Shown here piece after piece: positions 46,779 to 58,500 of a stretch of 64,000 nt of DNA; position 1 is the stretch's first letter, and every line of letters begins with the position of its first letter. This stretch comes from Rhizophagus sp. LPA8_4_AMF (taxonomy: Eukaryota > Glomeromycota > Glomeromycetes > Glomerales > Glomeraceae), in NCBI GenBank assembly GCA_021464525.1, contig JADRCO010000031.1, forward strand, positions 1 to 64,000, read 5' to 3'. The notes below the pieces were generated by a model, which was not told where the DNA came from, searched no databases, and saw nothing but the letters and a program-made list of their open reading frames with translations. The position numbers and the translations under genes are program-made.

Positions 46779-48016
46779 TAAAATTTATACATATGTATAT
46801 CTCTCTCATATTATTATATATATTTATAACATTTAATTAACATATTGAAGGTTATCAAATGATAATCTCGACCTTCATCATCCAAAAAAAAAACTTTATA
46901 TATATAAATATTTTCTTTCATTTGTATTTTTTTTCATTTATTTTTTTTTTTTATATAAAAATTGTAGAATTTAATAAAGATACATTCTAAAATGATTTTG
47001 ATACTTTTTATATCAAGATATTTTTCATTCCAAGATATTTTTCATACAAAGATATTCTTTTCATTCACAGTGAAAAAATAAATTCATAAAAATTTGGAGG
47101 TGTATTTAAACACATAGAAAGGAAATGTTTCCTTCAATGACCAATGTATATGCTGATATATTTCAACGTATTTAACGTATTCAAATTCAAACATTAATTT
47201 ATCAAATTTATCAAATCATTATTTGTTTTTCAATCATTTATCTTTGATTTATTGTATATATTTTCTTTATTCATTTAAATGCGCATTTATTTACTGTAAT
47301 TCGGTTTGTTATTATTGTGATTTTGTTATCATTGTCAATTTTAAGGATGATTGGACGATTACCCGGGCGAATGAACGTACAAAACGTTTAACCGTTAAAA
47401 ATTTCGAAAAAAAAAACTTACGATTAAAAAATCAAGATTTTTTGGGGGGGATGGGGGGATGAATAATGATAAAAAAAAAAAATTAAAATCAGCTAATCTT
47501 AAAAAAAAAATGATTATGTATAAACTTTAAAACAACACGAATTTTTTCTCCTTATTTGTTTAATCAAAACAAAAAAAAAGCCATAAAAAATTTTTTTTTT
47601 TTTTCAATTTAATAATCAGAATTTTCACATGAATAATATGAAATAATTATCATCATGATCGTGATATACGTATGTTATTTATTTCTTTTACTTACTTTTT
47701 CGTTTAATTTGTAAACATTTTAGGAAATACAAAATGAAAAAAAGTATTTATTTGGATAAAGGGATTAACTATAAAAGTCAAAGACCGTTATAAATAAGTT
47801 ATCCAATAAAATAAATGATTTTTGATCAATTGGGAGAGCATCTTTAATTATAATATCGATCGATGCAGAATAATATCGATCGATTTAATAAATAAAAATT
47901 TACGGTAATCCTATAAAACATTCTAACAATAATTTAAAAGTTACACAAATGTCTCGAAGAAAAAAAAAAAATTCAATCAAATTACTATATATATTCTACT
48001 AATTATATTCTAATAA
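46779..48016. other. Intergenic DNA between convergent genes
   Basis: It carries the 3' regions of the 46008 gene and the MAT2B-like gene, G/A/T homopolymers (a G-run near 47443-47460), and a direct repeat AATAATATCGATCGAT at about 47850 and 47869. No gene seen. Confidence 0.5.
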
Positions 48017-49961
48017 TTATACTCCAAGATATTTAGTCCACCATTCTTCAAATCCGACACATTTTGTATCAATACCCAATTCTTCAAGTCTATTGGTTGA
48101 TAAATGACTATTAAAAGGTTGCTTCGCTATAAAAAAAAATATTAATATTTAATAACATATTGTTATTAAATGAGTAAAAGTATTTAACGAGATGATAAAT
48201 TATCGATAACGTACCTGCAGCTGAAGGCGGTTGTGATTCAAGCGGAATTAAATGGTCACTTGAACAATTCAATATTTTAGCAAAAGTTTCTAAAGAAAAA
48301 ATTTAAAGAAATAAATAAGAAAAAAGATTTTATAATAATACTAATTTTCATATATATATATATTTAAGGACTTGAAAACTTACTACACATTTCATATTTT
48401 GTAAACATTTCATTTGCGGTAAAATGAAATATTCCTTTTATTGGAACATTTTGTTCAACATATTTCACTATAATAAAATAAAATTATTTTACTATATTAA
48501 ATTATAGAGAGAATAAAGAAGATCGATTTAACTAAATACCTGTAAGATCTTTAATTACTCTAGCGACATCTTCGACTAAATTAATTTAAAGATAAGAGAT
48601 TTTGAATTCAACAATTCATAAAGTAATATTATTATAAAGCAGGTATATTTACCATTTGTAGGATATCTTTTGGAAATATTATTTATATCGGTCTTCTTTG
48701 ATGAATCCTAAAATAAAAATCCAATATTAATATATATTTAATTGAAGCAAATAGTGCGATTCATCTGATTTTTATAGATTCTGGTGCTTCAAAAATCGTA
48801 ACCGGCCGTTACAAAATCTTTTCACATTTTTCACACACAATCCAATTAATATCAACATTACCTTTACAGAATCAACCAATATATTCGCAGCTGATTCAGC
48901 GGGGGATTCAGCTTCACCGTATCTAAGTATACGATTCAGATTAAAATCTTCTCATTTTAAAAGACTTGGTTACAATACTTACAATAGAGGTATTCTTAAG
49001 ATTATACTATCGGGATTAATTTTTTGTATAGCTAATTCTCCTTGATATTTTGTATTTCCTAAATTAACAATAAAGTTAAGTCAACCAAAAATTTGAAATA
49101 CTCTTTATATCCATCCCATCAGTGTGGTAAATACATTTACCATAAAGATTTATTGGATTAGGTGTATCATCAACTTCATAAGGAGGATTTTTTCCATCGA
49201 ATACATAATCCGTTGAAATATAGATTAATAAAAACTTGTGTTTTAATGATAATTTAGCAAGATGCTCCGTTGTATTTACGTTTAACTATCAACCAATTTA
49301 TTATTAATGTAAAATAATGAAAATAATTTAAAATATTTTTTAAAAGATTATAACTTACCTCATAAGCTAATTCTTGTTTTTTTTCTACTACTTCAGGTTT
49401 TCTTTCGGCAGCACAATGAACAATTACTTTTTTTAAAAGAATAAAATGAATTTTTTATTTTAACAAAAAAGATTTTATTTATTTATTTATTTATTGTTAT
49501 AAAAAGGAGATTTTACCATCGGGTTTGATTTCCTCAATGAATGATTCAACAGCTGATTTATCAGTTAAATCCAACTTTATTAAAAGAAAATAAAAATTTA
49601 CAAAAAGTTAAAAATATAAGATAATTTTTACAAAAAAAAAAGAAATTTGAGAAATTCGAAAATTGATCATGGTAAATTAACCTGTTTTAAATCATTTTTT
49701 ACTCTAGTTTTTGCAAGTCCAATTACTATATAATTATTTAAATAAAAATAAATGATTTTAAAAAAATTTGAAATCATTAAAACAATTGAAATGAAATGAA
49801 TGAAATTTGAAAAAAAAAAAGTTGAAATCAAAATTTAAAAACTTTATATATAAGTTATAATCTTTGACAAAAATACCTTCATAATTTGAATTTGTTTCCT
49901 TAAAAGTTTTATAAACAGCACGTCCTAATAAACCAGAAGCTCCTGTTATAATAACTTTCAT
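48017..49961 (-). CDS. MAT2B: MAT2B-like extended SDR protein (methionine adenosyltransferase beta subunit), 12 exons
   Basis: Minus-strand exons: 49961-49877, 49725-49682, 49574-49517, 49426-49359, 49285-49141, 49058-48983, 48922-48862, 48707-48653, 48575-48540, 48467-48384, 48289-48215, 48126-48017; all in frame, 298 residues. The NAD(P)-binding GASGLLGR motif is at residues 7-14. Then come VIVHCAAERKPEVVE, IYISTDYVFDGKNPP, NLYGNTKYQGE (the YxxxK pair of extended SDRs), ILRIPLLYGE and FHFTANEMFTKYEM, all closely matching human MAT2B; the wider family includes RmlD-type dTDP-4-dehydrorhamnose reductases. Family role: NADP-binding regulatory partner of the S-adenosylmethionine synthetase catalytic subunit in the cytosol. 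A sugar-reductase role is the alternative. Length is close to the animal protein (about 330). Confidence 0.92.
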
Positions 49962-52005
49962 TTTAAATGGAAAAGAAAACAAAAAAAAAGTTGATCGTTT
50001 CCTACATATATTAAAATCTGACCCCATTTTATATTTAATTGACGTAGTACAAGTTGCTTGATTATCAGTTATCATGTGTATTCAATTCATCAACCGATCG
50101 GCGTTACGCCTGGTGCTAAGTTTTGCCAAAATTTGATATTTGGCCAAAGTTATTATAGTGTATACTGTACTATTCCCAGGGTACTTACTACTCTATAAGA
50201 CCGGGGTACCATAACTAATATAAATAAAAAGAAAATACGAAATTATAAAAATAAATTACTTTTTATAAAAGATTTTTGCAGGAAGTAAGAAAGTATTTAA
50301 AAATTTGAATTTATTTTTAAATATTGTAGAATATAATATACAATAACAGATAATCGACAACCAATCTTTTTATATAGTATCGAGGATATTGAAATCAAAA
50401 TTCTGTATTCCAAATGATGAATTTCACTGTTGAACGTTTGTAGAAAATATTTGCTGTTATTTAATACTGTATATATATCAGATATATATATTTAATGGAA
50501 TCAATAAATTTATTAAATTACCAAGAATAGCCATTCACCACCATATAATAAAAAGGGCACAACATACAGTAACTGGTTTAAAAATTGTATATACCTCGGT
50601 TACAACTTCCATTCTGATAATACTATAAGGATTTTACCGTAATAAAACTAATATATGAAATATCAGTTTCATAAGAACCTTCGCTCCTGAGTAAACCAAT
50701 AATATTCAATTACATAATATATTAATTTTGACCAATAAAAATGTAACCCTCCCCTAAAATATTACCTAATATCTAACACTATTGTCACTACCTTTATTAT
50801 TATACGGCACAAAATATATAAATCTACTGCTACTGTACGTATTACGAATTTGATAGATTGATATTCTTAAAGGGGGATATCTTATGGAGTGCGGTACGGT
50901 ATGTATTCTAGAATCGGGAATATCGTATTTAATGGCCGACTCAATATAAACATCCAAAATTTTGTGTAATAAACTTAGTTCGAAATCGATATCAATTATC
51001 TCATTTTCAATATTTAGATTGAACACCATGCGAAAATTTAAAAAGTAACATGAACTAGAACGCAAAAAATATAAATTTAGGTCACATTTGTAAAAGAATT
51101 AATAATGTTTCGTTCGATCATGCAAACTAATATTCTTTTTCGATTTTTCTTTGTATAATCACAAGAAGACCTTGTAATACGTAATCCATTCTGAAATTAC
51201 ATCATTACACATTACACTTTTGTACGCACATTAAACCAATTATATGATTTTCTCATATATTAACCGCAAATATATGTCGAAAAGGCTTCAAATTAGGTTA
51301 TGAGATACTGTATTCTTTTAGTTAGATGCTATTATCAAGATGGCAATTCAAAAAAAAATGTTTATTCGTTTACATGTTATTCGGATATGTTACCTAAATA
51401 ATTAAATTTATTACCCATAAATTCGTTTATCTATCTTTTATTTAATAATAGGATCGCTGAATGCTCTGAATTCTCGATTTCTAGAATCTCAGATGAGAGA
51501 GCAGACAAAGGTGATATTATTTTTCTTGACCTAATACAAAAATTAACCTCTCTTTGTCTTTGCACTTTGCATATAAACACATTGTGTTACAAAATATTAA
51601 ATGTATGGCACTTACGTTAAATTGTCTCCCACGAATGAATTAACGTGTGTAGAAGCATGATAGAGTAAATAAAGCATGATACACTAATACATTATAGATT
51701 AAATTAATTCATGTAGAAAATATCATGGCAATTTATATTTTGATGAAAAATCAAACATAGAACAATTAAACAATTGTAAAAACAAATTAACAAGTTTAAT
51801 AAATTTACATTTCTTTTATAGAAAAATAAAGTTATATTCGAGTTGTTTGATAAATTACCGTAATTAAAAATTATTATAACTAGCTAAAAAAAAAACCCAA
51901 ATATTCTATAAATGTATTCTACAAAATCAAGAGATACAATTAAATAAATAAACACCCCAGGTGCAATCGCTATATATAAAATTAATATTTAATAATAAAT
52001 TATTT
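49962..52005. other. Intergenic stretch without a supported gene
   Basis: It starts with the MAT2B promoter. A 99-codon minus-strand frame (51065-50766) has some protein character (NIENEIIDIDFELSLLHKIL) but no recognised motif or partner exon. Short TATA/ATAT repeats occur near 50470-50500. No RNA gene seen. Confidence 0.45.
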
Positions 52006-52830
52006 TTAATTAAAGATTAAGAATGAAACCATTCCAATCATGAAAGATAAACTGAGAATCATATTATTTTCATTAATATTATTTGAAATGGCAGAGGCAG
52101 TTTGATTTCCAGATCCTCCAACAAGATTACTATTGCCCAATATAGAATTACCTTTATCATCACATTTATAAGCAGTTTTATATTGAGATGCTTGATTATT
52201 GAGATCGGTAATAAGTTTTTGATCAACGCAAACAGCGCTACATTCGTTTTCAAAAACTGATGCCATACTACTGGCAAACATACATAAACAACTCGCAACT
52301 TTTGGTGAATTAGGTGATTTATTAAATGCTGTAAATTCCTCTTTTGATATTCCCTTACAAGCTGGTAATTCTGATCTCTTATTAGTCCAACAATCATTAC
52401 ATTGTTTTGCTAAATTTGGGTCTGGAGTTTGAACTGGTGGAGCTGGTGGGGCTGCTGGAACTGGGGGAGGGAGAGCTGGAGCTTTAGCAGCTTTAGCGTC
52501 AGCCTTTGCATTTTTTGCATCCTTTGCATTCTTTGCGTCCTTCGCATTCTTTGCATCTTTTGCATTCTTTGCATTTTTTGCATCCTTTGCATTCTTTGCA
52601 TCATCATCTTTTGCTTTTCCCTTAGGTTCTTTAGGTGGAGCTTTATTATTGGCTTTTGCGGGTTCTTTGGTTTTTTTAGCATCTGCTTCCTTAGCAGGGG
52701 CTTTTACGGGAGCGGGAGCGGGAGCAGCGGGTTCAGGTGCTTGACCAACAACAAATGATATCAAAACCAATAACGTTATTAACGTTAATATTAAAGAGAG
52801 AGGTCCATTAAATAATTTTCTTCTTCCCAT
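52006..52830 (-). CDS. Secreted, probably GPI-anchored protein with KNAKDA repeats and Cys-rich domain
   Basis: A single exon of 274 residues. Residues 1-30 form a signal peptide (LSLILTLITLLVLISFVVG). A Pro/Ala/Lys region then leads into a run of NAKDAK units at about 78-112, flanked by PAPAPVKAPAKE and LPPPVPAAPPAPPVQ. The globular part (about 140-225) has eight cysteines (CNDCW, PACKG, SCLCM, NECSAVC, YKCDD). The end reads SAISNNINENN followed by a hydrophobic tail (ILSLSFMIGMVSFLIF), as in GPI attachment. This is the design of a fungal cell-wall or surface protein; the eight-cysteine spacing is not the standard CFEM pattern. The Lys/Ala repeat is highly basic for a wall protein and coded by a length-variable minisatellite. 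Confidence 0.85.
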   Translation of the reverse strand: MGRRKLFNGPLSLILTLITLLVLISFVVGQAPEPAAPAPAPVKAPAKEADAKKTKEPAKANNKAPPKEPKGKAKDDDAKNAKDAKNAKNAKDAKNAKDAKNAKDAKNAKADAKAAKAPALPPPVPAAPPAPPVQTPDPNLAKQCNDCWTNKRSELPACKGISKEEFTAFNKSPNSPKVASCLCMFASSMASVFENECSAVCVDQKLITDLNNQASQYKTAYKCDDKGNSILGNSNLVGGSGNQTASAISNNINENNMILSLSFMIGMVSFLIFN

Positions 52831-52970
52831 ATTTTAATTTTTTTTTAAAGGTAATTATTAAAAGGATTTTTATTTTTAAGTTTGAAAAAATTACGGTAAT
52901 AAATGAATGAATGGATGATTTTAATTAAAAAATTTAATCTTGAATAACATCAAGAAAAATTTTTTAATAG

Positions 52971-52996
52971 AGGAAGGAAAGGAAGGAAGGAAGGAA
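52971..52996. repeat. GGAA microsatellite upstream of the secreted-protein gene
   Basis: Five to six GGAA/AGGA units in an A-rich stretch about 140 bases before the start codon, followed by a G-run near 53012-53020. On the gene's strand this is a CCTT/TTCC pyrimidine tract typical of fungal promoters. Confidence 0.7.
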
Positions 52997-54315
52997 AAAT
53001 AAAGAGAGGTGGGGGGGGGAATGGGAAGAGTAATTATTTCACAAAAAAAATATTCAGAAAAAAAAAAAATTCGGATTTCATTTTATATAAAATAAACAAC
53101 CGAAAATGCACATGAACGAATTTGAAATACGACATACAAATGTACGACAGTTACAGAATACAGATTTAATGAAATATATACATAAATACAATAATACACA
53201 TACAGTATTATTCATTAGGAATTTTTTAATTAAAAAAATAAAATTTTACGTTTTCGTAAACAATGTAACATTTAAACCAATACATTAAGATTATTTATTT
53301 TACTTTTTTATTTTGATGCATTACATCTTTTTTTGATGTAACCTTTTTTTTAAATTTATTATTTTCTTTAGAAATAATATTTTTTCAAAAGAAAACATCA
53401 TCATACATAAAAGGTTTAATGCATTACTTATTTTGAATCATTTCTTTTTTATATATAAAAAAATAAAAAAATAAAAGGGGGAGAGAAAATTCTTATATTT
53501 CTTTTTTTTTTATGTTGTGTAAAAATGTGATCTAATAGATTGTTACACGGGTTTAATTAACTACTACTATATAAGGAAAGTAATTTAATAAGCGTATACA
53601 AATCAGTAGAAAAATTGAATCACATAATGGTGTACCAAATGTTAAGGTCGATCAATATTATTAACATTAGTTGAAATCCTTTTTGTTTTGTAAAACGAGT
53701 TATATTCAACCTATTTATCTTTTGTTATTCAAAACTGATAATATAAAATAAATTTTCCATTAAAATTTTAACAAATATTGCTACAAAAGAAAATCTGGTA
53801 TATTTTTTTTATTCAATCACAAGATAAATATACAATAATAAACGGTAACCAATTTGTTTTATTATTAACAAAATTCTCCTCTTTAATTATTGAAATTGTT
53901 GTTAAATATTAATGAATATTAAGTAATTACGGTATATTGTATGAACGGCAAAAAAATTATCAGTTATGCGAGTTCGAAACAAATTAATTGGCAAATTATG
54001 AGTAGCATTGGAAGTTACGTGCAAGTATCAAGATGATTTTATTCATTTGTTTAGACTTCAGAAGTCAAAACTTTATTTTGAGAAAGTATTAGATATGTTT
54101 TGTCGTCGTACAGGATTTTTGTATCTCTTCGCAACTAGCGTATCGTTACTACAATTACTTCTTAATATCATTTTACAGGGTCTATCGATCATTCCCACCA
54201 ATACAAATGTTAGTTGTTTTTCAATAATATACTTTGGATTTTCTTACATTTAATATGCTAATTATTTATAATGCATTATAATTATGAGGTAATGAGATTA
54301 TTAGTTAGAACTCTG
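52997..54315. other. Intergenic stretch with one doubtful frame
   Basis: The only frame with any protein character is 54008-54253 on the plus strand (KYQDDFIHLFRLQKSKLYFE and a hydrophobic LFATSVSLLQLLLNIILQ), without motif or splice support. The rest is A/T-rich. Confidence 0.4.
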
Positions 54316-54671
54316 AGTGATAGGCGATCCTGCATTTTTTTAAAAAATCCTCACCCCTTTTATTAAAATTAAGCTTGCATAATTTATATAGGTATTAAAA
54401 TAAGAAAGTCACAGAATACTACCTCGTTCACCTTCTCTCCTAAGAAAGTGAGTTAATGTTGGCCTAAATTAAGCTTTATAATTCTCACATAAGTTAGTTT
54501 GCTTTAAAATTTTATCATAAAGCGACCGTTCTTCGAAAGTTCAGAGATTACATAAGGTAAATGTTAGAAAAAAAGTGACTAAATTGATAAAAAACAATTT
54601 TTTTTAGTTTAGTGAGTGTTCCTGAAGAAGGCTATTAAATCACCGACAGTTTAACGATTCTCTACAAGAAT
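54316..54671. repeat. Segmental duplication, copy 1
   Basis: It shares its order and most of its sequence with 55019-55425. Shared words include GATCCTGCA, TTAAGCTTGCATAATTTATA, CTCGTTCACCTTCT, TTATAATTCTCACATAA, GTTCTTCGAAAG, TTTTAGTTTAGTGAGTGTTC and AACGATTCTCTACAA. Both copies are non-coding and in the same orientation. Confidence 0.85.
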
Positions 54672-54674
54672 TTA

Positions 54675-54992
54675 GGCTGGGTCAATTGATTTTCTGTTTA
54701 ACAAATCCCCCCCTTCAAAATTTCTAAGTTTATATAAACATCAAAAAAAGAAAAACTTATCAATTTTTAATTCTCCCGTCAGAAATTTTGATTTTATATA
54801 GATACAAAAAAAAAAGCTTTTTTTATAAAATCCCCCCCCATGAAATCCCATTCATAGGCCTTTGTTTTTTTTTGTTTTTTACTTCTCTCCCTCAAATTTT
54901 GATAGTTAATAATTTAAAAAATTTTGAAAATTATTTTTAGCCCATCTCACCCAATAAAAATTCGTGTTAAACAGGAAATCCAATTGGTATGT
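54675..54992. mobile_element. TIR element inserted in copy 1 of the duplication
   Basis: GGGTCAATTGATTTTCTG continuing TTTAACA on the left pairs with TGTTAAACAGGAAATCCAAT continuing TGG on the right, with an internal run of C-rich words (AATCCCCCCC). Copy 2 of the duplication lacks this ~320-base block at the matching place: copy 2 goes straight from TCTCTACAA to TTTAACGCATCAA. The element therefore arrived after, or in only one copy of, the duplication. It is non-coding and its superfamily is unclear. Confidence 0.65.
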
Positions 54993-55018
54993 CCTTAACG
55001 CATCAACTCCTTCTCTCC

Positions 55019-55425
55019 CTGGTCATGGGTGATCCTGCACTTTTTTAAAAAAAATTCCCATCATCTTTTAAAAAAAGTTTTTTTAAAACTATTCCGTTGA
55101 AAAAATTAAGCTTGCATAATTTATAATAAGAAAGTCGCAGAGTTAGCTCGTTCACCTTCTTCCTTAAGGAAATGAGCCTAAATTAAGTTTTATAATTCTC
55201 ACATAATTAGTTTGCTTTAAAAATTCATTATAAAAGCGGTTGTTCTTCGAAAGATAAAGTTCAGAGATTGTGAATGTTGTTGTTATATGATCCGAAAATA
55301 GTCAATCCGGATTTAGAAAAAAAGAGATCAAATTGATAAAAAAAGAAACCTTTTAGTTTAGTGAGTGTTCCTGAGTAAGGTTATTAAAGCACACGATCAC
55401 CGTTAACGATTCTCTACAAATCAAA
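55019..55425. repeat. Segmental duplication, copy 2
   Basis: Second copy of the segment at 54316-54671, with an extra ~40-base stretch (GTTGTTATATGATCCGAAAA region) absent from copy 1. Divergence is around one base in ten by eye, so the duplication is not recent. Confidence 0.8.
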
Positions 55426-55750
55426 TTAATTTAACGCATCAATAATGTGACGTTCAGTATTTGAATCAGACTAAGAATCAGTCTATAAAACTTTACATAA
55501 AAAAGATATAACGTAGTTTTAATTATTTTAACGATAAATTTTATTTATTCATGATAATACATCATAAATTAATAAATATTGCTAATAAATAACCTATAAA
55601 ATTCTCTTTATATAAAAAAATATCAAAATAAAATATCGTATAATAATAATAGATGTGTAGAATAGCATATAATATACAGTATGTTATATTACTTAAATCT
55701 GAAAGAGTTAGCCACGAAAGTTATTGAAATTGATATATGAACCATTTACA

Positions 55751-56293
55751 TCAAGAAAATTTTGTTGTTGTTGTTGAAATTGAGTGTGAATTATCGGTAG
55801 TGATATTTGAGTAAGTATGGTCCTGTTGAAATTGATTTTGCGTATTTGAACTAGTTGAATTTGTGGTAGACGTGGTAGGTATAACGACGATTACGAATCC
55901 TGGAATCTCAAGTCTGGGATTATTAAAATTTAGCGATGGAGTATTAACGTTATGATTGGAATGGTATGGCATATAAGATGAATTTGATGAGTTTGCAGCA
56001 GGATAAGATTGCATAGATGTTGAAATAACACGTTCATCATTATTTATGGAAGAGGTCATGGATTGTCGTTCATAATTATTAGTTGCATAAGGTATATTAT
56101 CTCCCATTGCGGAAATGTCGTAAGAAATATTTAAGTTGTTATTAAGAGTATTTGATGAATGTTGTTCTATTTGCATAACATTTGTTGGTGGTAAATTACT
56201 AGAATAAATATTAAACCCACTATTATCAATAATAAATCTATCTTGGATATTCTTGACATTATTATTTAAAGGGGAATTATTATGGTTCATCAT
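55751..56293 (-). CDS. Asn/Ser/Thr-rich protein, lineage family (copy C)
   Basis: 180 residues from the ATG at 56293 (the frame continues upstream only to a TTG). The protein is rich in Asn, Ser, Thr and Gln, with a short hydrophobic core motif LEIPGFVIVVIPTTSTTNS. It matches IPGFEITIRPNNN of copy A and FPNVFVISLQNN of copy B in type and surroundings. No match to their C-terminal exon was found downstream. The +1 frame at the 3' end stays open through TQISLPIIHTQFQQQQQNFL to FNNFRG, so the true end may differ by a small intron or a slip in the CAA run. It starts about 540 bases after copy 2 of the duplication ends. Function unknown; a disordered regulator is possible. Confidence 0.55.
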   Translation of the reverse strand: MMNHNNSPLNNNVKNIQDRFIIDNSGFNIYSSNLPPTNVMQIEQHSSNTLNNNLNISYDISAMGDNIPYATNNYERQSMTSSINNDERVISTSMQSYPAANSSNSSYMPYHSNHNVNTPSLNFNNPRLEIPGFVIVVIPTTSTTNSTSSNTQNQFQQDHTYSNITTDNSHSISTTTTKFS

Positions 56294-57585
56294 AATAAAT
56301 AAAATGTTAGAACTTATAAATTGGAAAATTTTTAAAAGAGAAACCAATTTTTTTTTTTGTTGAATAAAGCTCTTTTTATATCTGTAGTTTTATAGCCGCG
56401 AATTCATCTCATTATAGGATTGAACGAAAGAACTTAAATTATCACATATTGTAACGTAACTCAAGCGCATGTTTATTTATTTATATTTTATTTATTTTTG
56501 TATGAAAGAAAGGTCACGTTGTTTTTTTTCATCGTTCTTTATTCGATTACCCGTCATTTTTTTGATTACTCGTAAAATTAGATTTGGACTAAAACTTACT
56601 GGGTATAATGTGTAACATTAAGCATAGATCACGCTATTTAACTATTGTTTTATTATTCCAATTTAGGGATTACAAGACAACGGAATCATGTGCATATGCC
56701 TAATCTTTATTTTTTATTTTTATTTAACGGAACATAGAAGTAATACACAATTCAAAAGAAAAAATATTACGTACATAGTACAGTACATCATTTGTAAGCA
56801 ACAAATCATTAATAAAACTAAAGAAAATATACTTCCAAATAGTGCCGACTGCCTTTCAATTAACTTAGTCCGAACCAGACTGTCTAATATTAACTCGCTA
56901 TTCTACCACTTTACATCTACTTTACACCTTCGCCACCTTAAGGGTTATCTATCATTATAGAAATTTAATATTTTCCCCAAAATATATATTATTTCTAATG
57001 CCCTCTTCTCCTACGACTGTTATATCATATGATTTTTCAATGTCTTTTACTATTATACAACGCGGAATTTCTCGAGCGTCCTCAATTTGATTTATTGTAG
57101 TTTGTTTAAAAATATAAAGAATATTTAATGTTTGAGTTTGATTATTAAGTCTTTTATGAATTGTATTATAAAGAATGAACGGAATAATTCCTTTAATTAT
57201 CAATAAATGTAGAATCAGAATTAATACATTATATATTCGACAAAATAATATATTCGAAATTTTTAGCTATTTGTAATATTTTATGGATCGAATGTTTCAT
57301 CATTGTATCATATCCTAATTTTGTATCTGTAACACTTGTGTAGTAAATCAACATGTACGTTATTGTTTCAATTTATTAACAATACAACTTGGGTCATTCT
57401 CGAAATTATCATATCATTTTTTCGGCTGACGCGCGTATATTTAAAAATATGAAAAAGGATTGTCATTATAGATAGATTAACGTACTGCATGCGGCATGTA
57501 TCGCTGTTCTCCGTAACCAATCAAGTCATACCAACTCAAAAGATAAATAAAATTTCTCAAATAAATGGTATTGACTTCATTAATC
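56294..57585. other. Promoter of copy C and AT-rich intergenic DNA
   Basis: It has T-rich leader sequence next to the start codon. Short frames at 56688-56960 (+) and 56955-57203 (-) have weak coding character only. No motif recognised. Confidence 0.4.
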
Positions 57586-57609
57586 GGCGCAGTATTGAAA
57601 TACTGCGCC
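57586..57609. repeat. Perfect GC-rich hairpin
   Basis: GGCGCAGTAT, a TGAA loop and ATACTGCGCC make a ten-base perfect stem in AT-rich DNA. There is no T-run after it and no adjacent gene, so terminator or binding-site roles cannot be told apart. Confidence 0.75.
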
Positions 57610-58500
57610 AATACGTATCAAAATCGGATTGCCGGAGTTTAACTACAAATACAAAATTCGACATTTTAGCTTAATCAGAATAATTTATTATTCGCAAAGT
57701 TGCCGATTATTTCCGTAATCATTTTTGGAGGATAGTATATTTAGTTATTCTATCTTTTATATAGTTAAAATTTTGATTCACGGCCCTTATTTATAAATAT
57801 GGTATATAATACACATTTACTCTTTGCCAGCCGAAATAATTTTTCATATAAATGTCTTCAGTAAGGGCGTCACATAATCTCATTTTATTCGTCACACTTT
57901 CACTTTTCATTGTTTAATTTTTTAGTAAACATTCACGAGGAGTTTTAAACATTTGAAATCATTTGAAAATCGAAGGAATTATCATGATTATCATGATTAA
58001 ATTAATTTTTAAGAAAAGCTTACTAATTTTGAATATAAATGTGGCTGAATTAAGTAAAAGTCTGTGAATTCGACTTTCTCTTTCTCTCAAGTTTATACCT
58101 ACGATCAATATTGTTATTAACATTTTTTTTTCCAAGAACTTATAACATGTTGTTTCAAAAAGAAAAAAACAAAAACGCCCAAATGTGCAAGTAAAATGGG
58201 ACAAAGTCATCAATTATTTACAAAAAGTTTTCAAGCTTGGAATTATCAAGGAGAGACTGCAGTGAGATATAAAGCTGTGATTGTTAAAGTTTCCGTACTG
58301 GATGGACGCGCAGTCTTGCCCTTTGAAAATAGATGCTCTATTCCTTTTATAAGTTCATTTTCAAAATTGACAAAGTATGAACAGTTATTTTGCTGCTGTT
58401 ATATTATTGGGTTTGATATTTACAAATTTTTTTATATTTCAAGCACGCACAATACAAGCAACTGATAATTGATGAAATCTCATACTATAATTTTCGAAAA

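Noticed and set aside
50766-51065. 99-codon minus-strand frame
   Set aside because: Some protein character but no motif, partner exon or homologous copy in the window.
52429-52758. Long open frames in other phases across the secreted-protein gene (both strands)
   Set aside because: Shadows created by the Lys/Ala repeat; Cys/Phe/Ile or Met/Gln/Arg repeats in these frames have no biological layout.
57959-58465. Two overlapping frames (84 codons minus, 89 codons plus)
   Set aside because: They overlap on opposite strands, have no recognised motif, and the plus frame ends in AT-biased sequence.
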